DNA from: Dolichospermum sp. UHCC 0259
GTDB taxonomy: Bacteria > Cyanobacteriota > Cyanobacteriia > Cyanobacteriales > Nostocaceae
DNA: 44,560 bases
Assembly (NCBI RefSeq): GCF_009711935.1
Contig: NZ_VIKX01000223.1
Location: 1 to 44,560, forward strand
Reading direction: 5' to 3'
Below, piece by piece: positions 1 to 9,071 of this stretch; the stretch's first letter is position 1; each line of letters opens with the position of its first letter. The translations under genes were made by a program, and so were the position numbers. The notes under the pieces were generated by a model. That model was given only the letters and a program-made list of their open reading frames with translations. It was not told the DNA's origin and ran no database searches.

Positions 1-11
1 CCTACTTCTAC

Positions 12-794
12 CTACCCTATAAACTCTCGAAAGTGGGGGGAGAGTGAAAAACTACCATGGGGAGTTAGATGAGAATGAACAACTTCACCATCACGAAACC
101 AAACAATCCGTTTAGTTTGTCGCGCAACTTCTGATTCATGGGTGACGATAACAACAGTAATACCACTGCTATTAAGTTCACTAAACAAGTCTAATACTTC
201 TTGGGTGGTATGAGAATCAAGTGCGCCGGTGGGTTCGTCTGCGAGGAGAACAACGGGATTGTTGACAATAGCACGAGCGATCGCTACTCTTTGTTGTTGT
301 CCCCCTGATAATTGGGTAGGTTTGTTATTGAGGCGTTTTTCTAAGCCAACTTTGATTAATGCGGATGTCGCCCGATCTTTTCTTTCCCCAGGTTTAACAC
401 CAGCATACACCATTGGCAGCATGACATTTTCTAAAGCTGTTAATTGATTTAATAAATGGAATTGTTGAAAGACAAAACCGAGTTTTTTATTGCGAATATG
501 CGCCAATTCGGTATCATTCATTTGCGCGACATTCAAATTATCTAAATAATAATTTCCGCTACTGGGACGATCTAAACAACCGATAATATTCATGGCTGTA
601 GATTTACCCGAACCTGAAGGTCCCATAATTGAACAATATTCACCCTGTTTAATCACCAAATTCACATTATTCAGTGCCTTAACTTCTATTTCCCCAATTC
701 CATAAACTTTGAAAATATCCTCTAATCGAATAATTGCTAATTCTGGTGCAGCATCGGGAATATTCGCATCATTAAAAGTTAAAGTATTAGCCAT
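12..794 (-). CDS. MacB/LolD-type ABC transporter ATP-binding protein
   Basis: This is the ATPase of a tripartite export system, energising the permease at 984-2201. The 260-residue protein has every ABC signature: Walker A GPSGSGKS at residues 58-65, Q-loop glutamine near 110-111, LSGGQ at 162-166, Walker B VVLLADE at 181-187 ending in the catalytic Glu, and the switch His at 219 (VTHE). The D-loop reads GALD, as in the MacB/LolD subfamily. The first ~22 residues are a short extension before the ABC fold. It is the last gene of a minus-strand adaptor-permease-ATPase series. A dispersed repeat separates it from the permease, so cotranscription may be weakened. The substrate cannot be read from sequence; macrolides, lipoproteins, peptides and glycolipids are all handled by relatives. 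Confidence 0.93.
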   Translation of the reverse strand: MANTLTFNDANIPDAAPELAIIRLEDIFKVYGIGEIEVKALNNVNLVIKQGEYCSIMGPSGSGKSTAMNIIGCLDRPSSGNYYLDNLNVAQMNDTELAHIRNKKLGFVFQQFHLLNQLTALENVMLPMVYAGVKPGERKDRATSALIKVGLEKRLNNKPTQLSGGQQQRVAIARAIVNNPVVLLADEPTGALDSHTTQEVLDLFSELNSSGITVVIVTHESEVARQTKRIVWFRDGEVVHSHLTPHGSFSLSPHFREFIG

Positions 795-818
795 AAAAAT
801 TTATCCTGTTGTGTGATT

Positions 819-836
819 AAGATCCCCGACTTCTTA
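819..836. repeat. Half copy of the AGATCCCCGACTTCTT hairpin repeat
   Basis: One arm (AGATCCCCGACTTCTTAT) of the palindromic repeat found complete at 3891-3923, 12746-12810 and 25091-25123. No matching second arm follows, so this is a decayed or partial copy. It lies upstream of the ATPase start. Confidence 0.6.
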
Positions 837-845
837 TTGTATCTT

Positions 846-970
846 AGAGGTTGTTTGAAAAGTTTTAAATTGTGATTTTAGGCACTTACAGATCCCCCCT
901 AACCCCCCTTAACAAGGGGGGAACTAGAGTCAAAGTCCCCTTTCTCAAGGGGGATTTAGGGGGATCTAAA
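846..970. repeat. Dispersed ~125-bp repeat (copy 1), MITE-like
   Basis: This stretch matches the reverse complement of 27304-27418 over almost its whole length. It begins AGAGGTTGTTTGAAAAGTTT, continues through TTAGGCACTTACAGATCCCC and ends GGATTTAGGGGGATCTAAA. Inside are nested inverted G/C-run arms (GATCCCCC..., ...GGGGGATC) that would fold into strong hairpins. No reading frame is present. It fills the gap between the MacB-like permease stop (984) and the ATPase start (794). Likely a non-autonomous mobile or REP-like element; no transposase is visible here. Confidence 0.75.
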
Positions 971-983
971 TGGAAATTACCAA

Positions 984-2201
984 TTATGCCGTTCTCAGCG
1001 CTACCATTGGATCAAGTTGAGCCGCACGACGGGCAGGAACGACACCAAAAAATAAACCAATCCCACCAGAAACACTAGCAGCTAAGATGACTGCACTTGG
1101 TGAAATTGCCGCTTCTAAAGGGGTAAGGATACTTACTAAAATGATGCTACCACCACCTAAAGCAATGCCGATTAAACCGCCGACTACAGATAAAATCACG
1201 GCCTCAATAATGAATTGTAAAAGGATGTCTTGTTGAGTTGCACCAATAGCTTTACGCAGTCCAATTTCTTGGGTACGTTCGCTGACAGAAACTAGCATTA
1301 TATTCATAATACCAATACCACCCACAAATAAGGAAATACTAGCGATCGCAGCTAACATTAGTGTCAATCCGCTGGTAATTGTATTGATAATTTCCAAGAT
1401 ATTTTTTTGGCTTTGAATAGTAAAATCATCTTCACGGACAATTTTGTGCCGACGACGGAGTAAGTTTGTTATTTGAAATTCTGCGGCGGAGATGCTATTT
1501 TCATCTTGAGCCGATACAGAAATTAAAGAAACATTAATACCAAAGGGGGATGTTCTGCCCACCAACCGACTAAACATGGTATTAATAGGAATAAAAACCG
1601 CATCATCACTGTTACTTCCAAAGGAAGAACCTTTAGCTACTGTTAAACCAATCACCTCAAAAGTAGTATTTTGAATGCGGATTTTTTGACCAATAGGATT
1701 TTGATTATCAAAGAGTTTGTTGGCTAAATCTGGAGCTAATACTGCTACTCTTTTATTCCGTTTAAGATCAAAGTCATTAAAAAACCTACCTTCTTTAATT
1801 TCAAAACTACGAACTGTTGTATAATTAGCAGTAGTACCTATTACTGTACTAGTTGTACTTTTACTTCTATAGGTGATTGTGCTTCTGTTATTAATTTCTG
1901 GGGCAACTTCTTTAACGGCACGGACTTGTTTAGCGATCGCATTCGCATCTTGTAAAACTAAAGTTCTGGGCATTGTTGTCACCCTTCCCCGACTTCCTGG
2001 ACTCCCAGGCACAATAAATAGAGTATTTGGGCCTAATGATGCAAATTGATTATTCGCCAATGTTTGTGCGCCTTCACCAATCCCAATCATGGCAATTACT
2101 GAAGCATTACCAATAATAATTCCTAACATGGTTAAACTACTTCGCAACTTATTAGCTAATAAGGTAGTAGTTGCCATTTTCACACTTTCTAGAATGTCCA
2201 T
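984..2201 (-). CDS. MacB/FtsX-type ABC transporter permease
   Basis: Inner-membrane permease of the export system formed with 12-794 and 2223-3692. The 405-residue protein has the MacB plan: an N-terminal membrane helix (about residues 15-40, with KLRSSLTMLGIIIGNASVIA), a large periplasmic MacB_PCD-like region (about 45-275), and three C-terminal helices of an FtsX domain (about 280-400). Family hallmarks visible are GIGEGAQ after helix 1, GGIGIMNIMLVSVSERTQEI before helix 3, and the C-terminal RRAAQLDPMVALR. Length is normal for the family. Its start lies 21 nt after the adaptor stop, consistent with one transcript. The family couples ATP hydrolysis in the cytoplasm to substrate movement across the periplasm. 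Confidence 0.93.
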   Translation of the reverse strand: MDILESVKMATTTLLANKLRSSLTMLGIIIGNASVIAMIGIGEGAQTLANNQFASLGPNTLFIVPGSPGSRGRVTTMPRTLVLQDANAIAKQVRAVKEVAPEINNRSTITYRSKSTTSTVIGTTANYTTVRSFEIKEGRFFNDFDLKRNKRVAVLAPDLANKLFDNQNPIGQKIRIQNTTFEVIGLTVAKGSSFGSNSDDAVFIPINTMFSRLVGRTSPFGINVSLISVSAQDENSISAAEFQITNLLRRRHKIVREDDFTIQSQKNILEIINTITSGLTLMLAAIASISLFVGGIGIMNIMLVSVSERTQEIGLRKAIGATQQDILLQFIIEAVILSVVGGLIGIALGGGSIILVSILTPLEAAISPSAVILAASVSGGIGLFFGVVPARRAAQLDPMVALRTA

Positions 2202-2222
2202 ATTTTGTGTTTATTTGTGATT

Positions 2223-3692
2223 TTATTCTTCCGGTTCTTTATTTCCTTTACCCTTGGTTTTAGGTAGATCAATAAATATGCGATCGCCTGCTTTAAGCCC
2301 TTCTAAAACCTGAACTTGGTTATCAATATTTGCGCCAATTGTGACTAACTTAAACTGGGGTTTATTTTTATCACCCAATAACCACACACCAGTTTTTCCC
2401 TTTTGAGTAACTATTAACTCTTGGGGTATTAACAGCGCATTTTGGATATTATTACCAATAAATGTAACTTCACTGACATTCATTCCCGAACGCAGTTTAT
2501 CTGCTCCCGTATCAATAGCCACCCGCACTTGAAAAGATGTCACATTTTGATCAACTACCGCTTCAGGTGCAATCAATCTAACTCGTCCCTGAAAAACTTC
2601 ATCAGGATAGGCATCAATGGCAATTTCCACTTTTTGTCCCTGTTTAATTTGGGGAATATCCACTTCAGGAACTTTAGCCAGCACTTCTAAACCTCTAGCT
2701 ACAGCAACTATAGAAGTAGATGTCGCCGAAGCATCACTAGAAGCAGAAATGGCCGGACTCACATAAGCTCCTACTGTCGCATATCTTTGAGTCACAATTC
2801 CCGAAAAAGGAGCGCGAATAATGGTATCTTCTTGTTGAACTTGTTGTTGTTTTAATTGAGCCTCAGCACTAGCGACTGCTGCTTTTAATCTGGCAATTTC
2901 TTGGGGACGATCACCATTTTCTAATTTTCGTAATCCTTCTTTTTCCTGATTAACTATTGCTTCTTGCTTTTGAATATCTTGGTTGCGATTGCCCACTTTT
3001 AGTAAAGATAATCGGCGTTGTGCTTCTTCTAAATTAGCCTTAGCTTTACTATTTTCACTGATATATTGTTCTAAACTATCTTGGGAAATAGCCCCATCTT
3101 TAGCTAAATTTTGATAACGTTTGACTCTCGATTGGGTAAGTACCACAGAAGCTTTTGCCGAGTCCACTTGAGCCTGTGCTTGTTGAATTTCCTGTAAACG
3201 ATTCCCATCTCTAATAATTGCTAATTGAGCCTGTGCTTGCTCTACACGGGCTTTGGCTTGGGCAATTTCTTCGGGACGACTTCCAGCTTGGCTTTCTGCT
3301 AATTGTGCTTTTACTTGTTCTAAATTAGCTTTGTATTGGAGAATCCGCATTTTAATTTCCGAATTATCCATACGAGCAATTATTTGTCCTTGTTTGACAG
3401 TATCTCCCTGTTCAACATTTAAAGCTGCCAACAATCCTGGACTTTTAGGACTAATATTCACACTTTGAATCGGTTGAACTTTGCCACTAGCTGCAATGCG
3501 GACAGTTACGCTTTTTGCTTCTACAGGAACAGTTAATTTACTAACATCTGGTGGTTTATTTCTTTGCTGGATGGTTTTGATTGTAGCTGTTGTTCCCACA
3601 ATTAAGACACCACTAGCGATTAAACCTATTAACCACCGCAATGGATATTTAACTTTTTTGCCGATTAAGGGAAGTTCTATGTAAAAAATCAT
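2223..3692 (-). CDS. HlyD/MacA-type periplasmic adaptor (membrane fusion protein)
   Basis: First gene of the export operon. The 489-residue protein has an N-terminal membrane anchor (about residues 20-38), a lipoyl-like half motif (GKVQPIQSVNISPKSPG, then VEQGDTVKQGQIIARMD), a long alpha-helical hairpin with heptad-like QAQAQL/AKANLEEA repeats (about 115-290), the returning lipoyl half (IIRAPFSGIVTQRYATVGAY), and beta-barrel regions to the C-terminus (GLKAGDRIFIDLP). The hairpin is longer than in minimal MacA proteins. Such adaptors bridge an inner-membrane pump and a TolC-type outer-membrane channel; no TolC gene is in the window. The C-terminal tail is charged (KTKGKGNKEPEE). Confidence 0.92.
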   Translation of the reverse strand: MIFYIELPLIGKKVKYPLRWLIGLIASGVLIVGTTATIKTIQQRNKPPDVSKLTVPVEAKSVTVRIAASGKVQPIQSVNISPKSPGLLAALNVEQGDTVKQGQIIARMDNSEIKMRILQYKANLEQVKAQLAESQAGSRPEEIAQAKARVEQAQAQLAIIRDGNRLQEIQQAQAQVDSAKASVVLTQSRVKRYQNLAKDGAISQDSLEQYISENSKAKANLEEAQRRLSLLKVGNRNQDIQKQEAIVNQEKEGLRKLENGDRPQEIARLKAAVASAEAQLKQQQVQQEDTIIRAPFSGIVTQRYATVGAYVSPAISASSDASATSTSIVAVARGLEVLAKVPEVDIPQIKQGQKVEIAIDAYPDEVFQGRVRLIAPEAVVDQNVTSFQVRVAIDTGADKLRSGMNVSEVTFIGNNIQNALLIPQELIVTQKGKTGVWLLGDKNKPQFKLVTIGANIDNQVQVLEGLKAGDRIFIDLPKTKGKGNKEPEE

Positions 3693-3890
3693 GATGAAAA
3701 AAGGTTAGGAATAGGAGTAAGTTACAAAAAATCTTGTATAGTTGAAAATCTATGATAATTATTTAATTTATTTAATTCATCATCTGATTAGGTGAATTTT
3801 CAATTTGTGTAATTTTCTATCTCCTGCCTAGCTATACTAACATATTCCTCTTTGATTCGTGATCATGACTTATTTCCTATTTTTGAATTT

Positions 3891-3923
3891 AGATCCCCGA
3901 TTTCTCAAAGAAGTCGGGGATCT
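3891..3923. repeat. Palindromic hairpin repeat AGATCCCCGA...TCGGGGATCT
   Basis: Arms of 15 nt (3891-3905 and 3909-3923) pair at 14 of 15 positions. It lies just after the stop of the TPR gene (3936, minus strand) and upstream of the adaptor, so it may act as that gene's terminator. The same unit recurs at 12746-12810 and 25091-25123. Confidence 0.7.
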
Positions 3924-3935
3924 GGTATTTTATGA

Positions 3936-5072
3936 TTAACGTTTTTTTAATTCATTAAGTTTATAAACTAATAAACTTTGTTGTTTACTATCTTCCAATT
4001 TCTGGGCTATGGAAATAGCTTGTGTATATAAATCCTTAGCTTTGGTAAAGTTACCCATTTTTTCATAAATCTCCCCAGAGACCAGTAAATATTTTAGATC
4101 TTCTGCGGGATTGTTGATAGAATTGGTTAATGTCACCCGGTTTTCTAATAGTTTCAAAGCTAAATCATAACGACCTAATGCCGCATTGGCTGTGACTAAA
4201 CCATCAATGGCTCGTAATTGATTGGGACGCTCAAAACTTTTTTTAGCTAACCGCATTGCTAAACCGTAATTACCAATAGTTTTTTGATAATCGCCCATAG
4301 CTAAATAAGCATCACCAAGATTATTTAGGGTATTAACTTCACCAATAGTATCACCAATTCGGCGGCGGAAAGTTAAGGCATATTCGCCAATTTTGACGGC
4401 TTTATTATAATCACCTGTGCGGATAGCAACTAAACTCAAATTACTTAAAGATAGCCCTTGTCCTTCCAGGTTAATTACATTACGAGCCACTACTAAAGCA
4501 TCTTCCAGAGTTTCTTGGGCGGCGATATTTTCGCCTTTTTGTAAAAATAAAGTAGCTAAATTATTTAGAGCAAAAATTTGATTCTGAAAATCTTGATTAT
4601 CGCGGGAAATTGCTAACTGTCGGCGAATAGCATCTTCAGCATTATTGAGATCATTTAATTGCAAATAGGCCTTAGCTAATAAATCATAAGTTAAACCTTG
4701 GGCTTTTAAATCACCTAATGAGTGATAAATTTCCAAAGCTGCTAGGGATAATTTTAGAGTTTTTTGGGGAAATCCTTGAAATAATTGCTGTCTACCTTGT
4801 CTGAGTAATTTATCAGCTACATTTCGTGATGATTTATTTGCAGGATTATTTAAAGGACGGTGAATTTGTTGGGTAATATCAATTGCTTTTACACCTGTGG
4901 TAGTTAATAAACAGGTGATTAGTACCATATAAAAAGTCAAAGATGGCAACTTTGCGAAATTGCTGATATTAATCGGATTTCCTGATAGTAAATGCCGCTG
5001 TTTCATAATATCTAACCGGGAAATTCCGGCTGTAAATAAATGGTATAAGACAAGTTTTATTTGAGCAAGCAA
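3936..5072 (-). CDS. Exported tetratricopeptide (TPR) repeat protein
   Basis: A 378-residue protein built of TPR helix pairs from about residue 85 to the end. Recognisable units include GDLKAQGLTYDLLAKAYLQL, IFALNNLATLFLQKGE, GQGLSLSNLSLVAIRTGDY, GEVNTLNNLGDAYLAMGDY and LKYLLVSGEIYEKMGNF. A hydrophobic stretch ending GVKA near residues 47-64 looks like a signal peptide. If so, the better start is the internal Met at residue 23 (base 5006), giving a more ordinary leader. TPR domains mediate protein-protein contacts; this one probably acts in the periplasm or at the membrane. No catalytic domain is seen and the partner is unknown. Confidence 0.85.
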   Translation of the reverse strand: MLAQIKLVLYHLFTAGISRLDIMKQRHLLSGNPINISNFAKLPSLTFYMVLITCLLTTTGVKAIDITQQIHRPLNNPANKSSRNVADKLLRQGRQQLFQGFPQKTLKLSLAALEIYHSLGDLKAQGLTYDLLAKAYLQLNDLNNAEDAIRRQLAISRDNQDFQNQIFALNNLATLFLQKGENIAAQETLEDALVVARNVINLEGQGLSLSNLSLVAIRTGDYNKAVKIGEYALTFRRRIGDTIGEVNTLNNLGDAYLAMGDYQKTIGNYGLAMRLAKKSFERPNQLRAIDGLVTANAALGRYDLALKLLENRVTLTNSINNPAEDLKYLLVSGEIYEKMGNFTKAKDLYTQAISIAQKLEDSKQQSLLVYKLNELKKR

Positions 5073-5143
5073 AGAACTAAGGAGAGGGATTTTTGCTGTG
5101 GTTCTGTGCAGTAAATGGGCGACTGTGATTATTATAGCTAAAG

Positions 5144-5773
5144 TTAGGACGAAATCCCATCTTCACCTAAGTAAATAGCCCGAATATCAGCCGGTAATTT
5201 ATCTTCAAGCATCTGATAACCTTCTTGGAGAGAAATTGCGACTTCAGCCGGGGAAATTTGTTCTCCTTCAGCTTGCAAATAGGCAGCAATTCTGGTTTCA
5301 CTCCAGTGGAAGGTTTGCGCCATTAAGACGATTAATCGTAATATTGCTGGTAGTTGATCTAATGCCTGTTCTACATAACACCATAACGGTGGGGATGTAT
5401 CCTTGAGTGAATAATGAATAGCTTCTGTGGGTGGAAGCTTAATCTCGTTAATATGGAATGCGGTGATGTTAATTAACCAATTTTGTAAGGTTAAGGATTC
5501 CGTTTCTGTAGCTGCTTGATTTAAGTCCAGTCCCCCTAATTCATAATAGATATTTCGCCAGATGAGAGCAAATAAATAATCAGCTTGCACAGGCGATCGC
5601 GCCGAATGCCGAATTAAGGTGTAAACTATGGGACTATAACGGCAAAAAATCACCGTAAAATACTTGCCATAATCTGGATATCGCTGAAATAAACTCAGTA
5701 GTTCTTGATCACTGTGATGAAATAGCGACTTCACCAATGGGTGATTAGCTTCGGGAAAGTGGGGAATTTGCAC
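5144..5773 (-). CDS. Sigma-70-like (ECF-like) regulatory protein, cyanobacterial type
   Basis: A 209-residue soluble protein. Its C-terminal half (about 130-200: LDQLPAILRLIVLMAQTFHW, SETRIAAYLQAEGE, PAEVAISLQEGYQML) looks like a sigma region-4 helix-turn-helix preceded by the usual LP..LR phrase. The N-terminal half (DQELLSLFQRYPDYGKYFTV, YSPIVYTLIRHSA) resembles a degenerate sigma region 2. Proteins of this kind are often labelled sigma-70 family in Nostocales. Region 2 is weak, so it could be a regulator that no longer acts as a true sigma factor. Its stop is 71 nt upstream of the TPR gene start, so the two may be cotranscribed. Confidence 0.7.
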   Translation of the reverse strand: MQIPHFPEANHPLVKSLFHHSDQELLSLFQRYPDYGKYFTVIFCRYSPIVYTLIRHSARSPVQADYLFALIWRNIYYELGGLDLNQAATETESLTLQNWLINITAFHINEIKLPPTEAIHYSLKDTSPPLWCYVEQALDQLPAILRLIVLMAQTFHWSETRIAAYLQAEGEQISPAEVAISLQEGYQMLEDKLPADIRAIYLGEDGISS

Positions 5774-5951
5774 AATCTCTGAACTAGATAACTGTTAAAA
5801 TATACTAGGGAATGGTGATGCGATCGCTAATAATATCGGAAAGTTAGTAAGTTTGTAAAGTCAGACCATAAGACTCTTGATAAACTAGAAACAATGTTAG
5901 TCTTAATTGACAATACTCAAAGCGTCTCCTTTATTGTGATTCTGTTTGTTC

Positions 5952-6548
5952 ATGGTTATAGAAGCTAGTTTCATAATGTTCCTGCTGAGTCCACTCACTT
6001 TCGGCTCTTTCTTACCTTCCCTGCCCTTGGATAGCCTGTTCTCCACCCAAGGGATTATGATTATGCTATTGGCAGCTTACGCTGGTGCTATGTGGATGTT
6101 CCTCAGCAGCGCACCTAAAGTTTATACTGTCATGGTATCGGATTTAGAAGTTGCCCGACAGTTATATGCAGGATTGCTAGATTTGCCAGTAGCGGAAGTC
6201 CCTTTGCACTATTATTACAACTACGAGCAAACCATTGGTGCAACAGGTATTGACCCGCTGTATATGTCCGCTAGTCCGAGTTGGTCTAATAACACCATGA
6301 ATAATGGTAGTGACGGGCTGTGGTATCAACTCAAGAAAAATACTCAATTACATATTATCACTGGTGCAAGTTTAGGCAAAAAAGATCAGCATCGTCATGT
6401 TTGCTTTGATCATGATTGTCTAGAATTAATTTTAATGCGAGTAGAAGTCAGAGGCTTAAAGTTCAAAATTCGCAACCAAAAGCCTTTGAATTTTTTAGTT
6501 AAGGATTATGAAGGGCGTGTCATTGAAATGGCTGAAGTTGCTAATTAG
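5952..6548 (+). CDS. Glyoxalase/VOC-fold domain protein with N-terminal membrane segment
   Basis: About 198 residues. A hydrophobic N-terminus (MFLLSPLTFGSFLPS...GIMIMLLAAYAGAMWMFLSS) is followed by a VOC-like beta-alpha-beta unit: VYTVMVSDLEVARQLYAGLL, later HRHVCFDHDCLELILMRV and PLNFLVKDYEGRVIEMAEV. The metal-binding residues of glyoxalase I are not clearly all present, so catalysis is uncertain. A TTG at 5946 is in frame, but ATG at 5952 or 5976 is more likely. A promoter-like TTGACA (5907-5912) with TTTATT 17 nt downstream would put transcription near 5942 and favour the 5976 start or a near-leaderless message. No linked partner gene is evident. Confidence 0.75.
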   Translation: MVIEASFIMFLLSPLTFGSFLPSLPLDSLFSTQGIMIMLLAAYAGAMWMFLSSAPKVYTVMVSDLEVARQLYAGLLDLPVAEVPLHYYYNYEQTIGATGIDPLYMSASPSWSNNTMNNGSDGLWYQLKKNTQLHIITGASLGKKDQHRHVCFDHDCLELILMRVEVRGLKFKIRNQKPLNFLVKDYEGRVIEMAEVAN

Positions 6549-6779
6549 TCATTATGGGTGTGTTGGGTTTTCCTAATGCACCCTAAATATTTTTTATTTA
6601 TAAATCCTGTTTGATGTGAGTTTGATAATTACTGAATGTAAACGAACACATTAAAACTACTAAATATTACTCAGAAGATGATATTTTCTCAGAAAAAAGT
6701 CAGCGATCGCTCACAGTTGTGCAAGAGTAGAGAACAGTAATATGCTAAAAACACTGATTTAACTCAATATCTAATAATT

Positions 6780-7586
6780 ATGCTAGGTGCGATCGCTGGT
6801 GATATCATTGGCTCTATCTACAAGTTTAACAATATCAAAACTAAGGATTTTCCTCTGTTTGATGAAAAATGTACTTTCACAGACGACACAGTGCTAACAA
6901 TCGCTGTCGCCGAATTCATTCTTAATGCTGACACATTTCCCGATAATACTAAGTATATTGACCAATTTCAATATATTAGAAACTTCAAACTATACTACTC
7001 TGAATATCCAGAAGTAGGTTATGGCAATAAATTTCGAGCCTGGGCAAAATCCAACAGCACTGAACCATACAACAGTTGGGGAAACGGTTCAGCCATGCGA
7101 GTTAGTCCCATAGCATCTACATTTGATGACTTAAACACCGTATTGCAAGAAGCTCAAAGTTGTGCAGGAGTTACTCACAATCATCCCGAAGGAATTAAGG
7201 GCGCAGAAGCAACCGCAGCAGCCATATTTTTGGCGCGTACAGGCTCTAACAAAGGTAGCATTAAGTCCTATATCCAAAACTCCTTTGGTTATGATTTAAA
7301 ACCCACCTTGTCCGAAATCAGACCGACTTACGAATTTAACGATTCCTGTCCAGGGTCTGTTCCCCAAGCCATTATCGCTTTTTTAGAATCTACGGATTTT
7401 GAAGATGCAATTCGCAATGCCATTTCCATTGGTGGTGATAGTGATACCATAGCTTGCATTACAGGTAGTATTGCTGAAGCCTTTTATGGTGGTGTCCCCC
7501 AAGAAATCGCCGAATGGGCATTATCAAAGTTAGATGAGCAACTTTGGCGTGTAACTGATAAGTTTATGTCACTGTATTATTCTTAA
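6780..7586 (+). CDS. ADP-ribosylglycohydrolase family protein
   Basis: The 268-residue protein has the two metal-binding signatures of the DraG/ARH fold: N-terminal GAIAGDIIGS (residues 3-12) with TDDT at 34-37, and the C-terminal GGDSDT at 218-223 inside SIGGDSDTIACITGSIAEAF. The middle motif THNHPEGIKGAEATAAAI is also typical. Family members remove ADP-ribose from arginine or other groups with a binuclear Mg/Mn centre. DraG itself reactivates dinitrogenase reductase, but this protein stands alone without draT or nif genes, so the substrate is open. Length is normal. A HIP1 site (GCGATCGC) lies within codons 3-6. Confidence 0.93.
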   Translation: MLGAIAGDIIGSIYKFNNIKTKDFPLFDEKCTFTDDTVLTIAVAEFILNADTFPDNTKYIDQFQYIRNFKLYYSEYPEVGYGNKFRAWAKSNSTEPYNSWGNGSAMRVSPIASTFDDLNTVLQEAQSCAGVTHNHPEGIKGAEATAAAIFLARTGSNKGSIKSYIQNSFGYDLKPTLSEIRPTYEFNDSCPGSVPQAIIAFLESTDFEDAIRNAISIGGDSDTIACITGSIAEAFYGGVPQEIAEWALSKLDEQLWRVTDKFMSLYYS

Positions 7587-7591
7587 AAGGG

Positions 7592-7622
7592 AATAGGTAA
7601 TAGGTAATAGGTAATGGGTAAT
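7592..7622. repeat. Heptamer tandem repeat (AATAGGT)n
   Basis: Three exact AATAGGT units and one AATGGGT, just after the ADP-ribosylglycohydrolase stop. A short tandem repeat of the kind scattered between genes in filamentous cyanobacteria. Confidence 0.85.
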
Positions 7623-7677
7623 AAATTTATTTTCTTGCTCCTGAGTTCTGCTGTAACTGCGCTCTTGTGACAAATCT

Positions 7678-8058
7678 ATGGTAAAAATAAATATGCAATA
7701 TAATAGTGTCATCGTCACCATAGCCACAGTTAATTTTGATAATATAGTCAGCTTCTATACTCAATTACTAGAACAAAAACCACAGAAACTCATTCCTAAT
7801 GTCTATGCTGAGTTTCACATTATTGGGTTAAAGTTAGGTATTTTTAAACCCAAATCAGTAAACGAGCCAGAATTTGCTGTTAATTCCCAAAGTCCGCTCA
7901 GTTTATGTTTGGAAGTAAATAATTTAGAAACTGCCATATCTCACCTAATATCTTTAGGCTGTACCTCACAAAAAGAAATTTCTACAGCTTCTCACGGACA
8001 AGAAATTTATGCCTACGACCCCGACGGCAACCGTTTAATTTTACATCAATCTTATTAA
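7678..8058 (+). CDS. Small VOC-family (glyoxalase/bleomycin-resistance fold) protein
   Basis: A 126-residue single-domain VOC protein. The start region YNSVIVTIATVNFDNIVSFY is the first beta-alpha unit, LEQKPQKLIPNVYAEFHIIG follows, and the C-terminus ends with the family phrase IYAYDPDGNRLILHQ. VOC proteins include lyases, dioxygenases and drug-binding proteins; the substrate is not visible. The PDGN motif near the C-terminus is characteristic, though the usual catalytic Glu is not evident. ATG at 7678 and ATG at 7693 are both possible starts. It is flanked on both sides by heptamer repeats. Confidence 0.85.
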   Translation: MVKINMQYNSVIVTIATVNFDNIVSFYTQLLEQKPQKLIPNVYAEFHIIGLKLGIFKPKSVNEPEFAVNSQSPLSLCLEVNNLETAISHLISLGCTSQKEISTASHGQEIYAYDPDGNRLILHQSY

Positions 8059-8063
8059 GAGGG

Positions 8064-8180
8064 AACAGGTGACAGGTGACAGGTGACAGGGAACAGGGAA
8101 CAGGGAACAGACAAGAGAGAGAATTAATGACCAATGACCAATGACAACTGACCAATGACAACTGACAACTGACAACTAAC
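8064..8180. repeat. Compound heptamer tandem repeats
   Basis: Two arrays. At 8064-8110 are (G/A)ACAGGT and (G/A)ACAGGG units. At 8126-8180 are mixed AATGACC, AATGACA and ACTGACA units. Together they fill the gap between the VOC gene and ylqF, ending only 9 nt before the ylqF start. They are not CRISPR repeats: the units are contiguous, with no spacers. Confidence 0.88.
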
Positions 8181-8189
8181 AAACAATAA

Positions 8190-9071
8190 ATGTCAATCAC
8201 ACAAAATTACAAATTAAATCTGATTCAATGGTATCCCGGACACATTGCCAAAGCTGAGAAGAATCTCAAAGAGCAGCTAAAACGGGTTGATGTGGTTTTA
8301 GAAGTGAGAGATGCCCGTATTCCTATAACTACAAATCACCCACAAATGAATGAATGGGTGGGGACAAAAGCCAGGATATTGGTACTCAATCGGGTAGATA
8401 TGATTTTGCCACAAGTGCGATCGCGCTGGATAGAGTGGTTTAAAAATCACGACGAAGTTCCCTATTTTACCAACGCCCAACATGGTCAAGGTGTCACCGC
8501 CATAGCCAAAGCCGCCCAAGCAGCAGGTATTGAACTTAACCAACGTCGCACTGATAGAGGAATGTTACCCCGTCCCGTCCGGGCTGTCGTCATTGGTTTT
8601 CCCAATGTCGGTAAATCAGCCTTAATTAACAGGTTGATAGGAAAACGAGTCGTAGAAAGTGCCGCCCGTCCCGGTGTCACCAGACAACTACGGTGGGTGA
8701 GAATTTCTGATCAATTACAATTACTAGATGCCCCTGGTGTCATTCCCGCCAGACTGGACAGCCAAGCCGCAGCCGTCAAATTAGCTATTTGTGATGATAT
8801 TGGTGAAGCAGCTTATGACAATCAACTCATAGCCGCAGCATTCGTAGATATACTTAACGAACTTCAGGAAACACATTCTCATTCATTGCCACCACATCCA
8901 TTACTAACCCGGTATGAGATAGATTCCATCATCTACACAGGAGAAGACTATTTACAAGTCTTAGCAGAACATCGTTATAAAGGTGATGTAGAACGCGCCG
9001 CTAGACAAATGATCACCGATTTTCGCAAAGGACTTCTAGGTAATATCTCTCTAGAATTACCACCATTTTAA
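8190..9071 (+). CDS. ylqF: Ribosome biogenesis GTPase YlqF/RbgA
   Basis: A 293-residue circularly permuted GTPase. The G4 motif NRVD (67-70) comes before the G1/Walker A motif GFPNVGKS (136-143), then G3 (LLDAPGVI). The N-terminus IQWYPGHIAKAEKNLKEQL is the RbgA/YlqF signature. These GTPases act late in 50S subunit assembly. The C-terminal domain (after about 205) is the helical region used for rRNA contact. Upstream is only heptamer repeat DNA, with no clear ribosome-binding site; the first bases before the ATG are AACAATAA. Confidence 0.94.
   Translation: MSITQNYKLNLIQWYPGHIAKAEKNLKEQLKRVDVVLEVRDARIPITTNHPQMNEWVGTKARILVLNRVDMILPQVRSRWIEWFKNHDEVPYFTNAQHGQGVTAIAKAAQAAGIELNQRRTDRGMLPRPVRAVVIGFPNVGKSALINRLIGKRVVESAARPGVTRQLRWVRISDQLQLLDAPGVIPARLDSQAAAVKLAICDDIGEAAYDNQLIAAAFVDILNELQETHSHSLPPHPLLTRYEIDSIIYTGEDYLQVLAEHRYKGDVERAARQMITDFRKGLLGNISLELPPF

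Noticed and set aside
8064-8180. Repeat arrays that might be a CRISPR
   Set aside because: Units are 7 nt and contiguous with no unique spacers; the same holds at 7592, 12821, 28755 and 29071.
7982-8200. 72-aa minus-strand frame across the heptamer repeats
   Set aside because: It is made of translated tandem repeats (VSCQLSLVSC-like) and overlaps two real genes.
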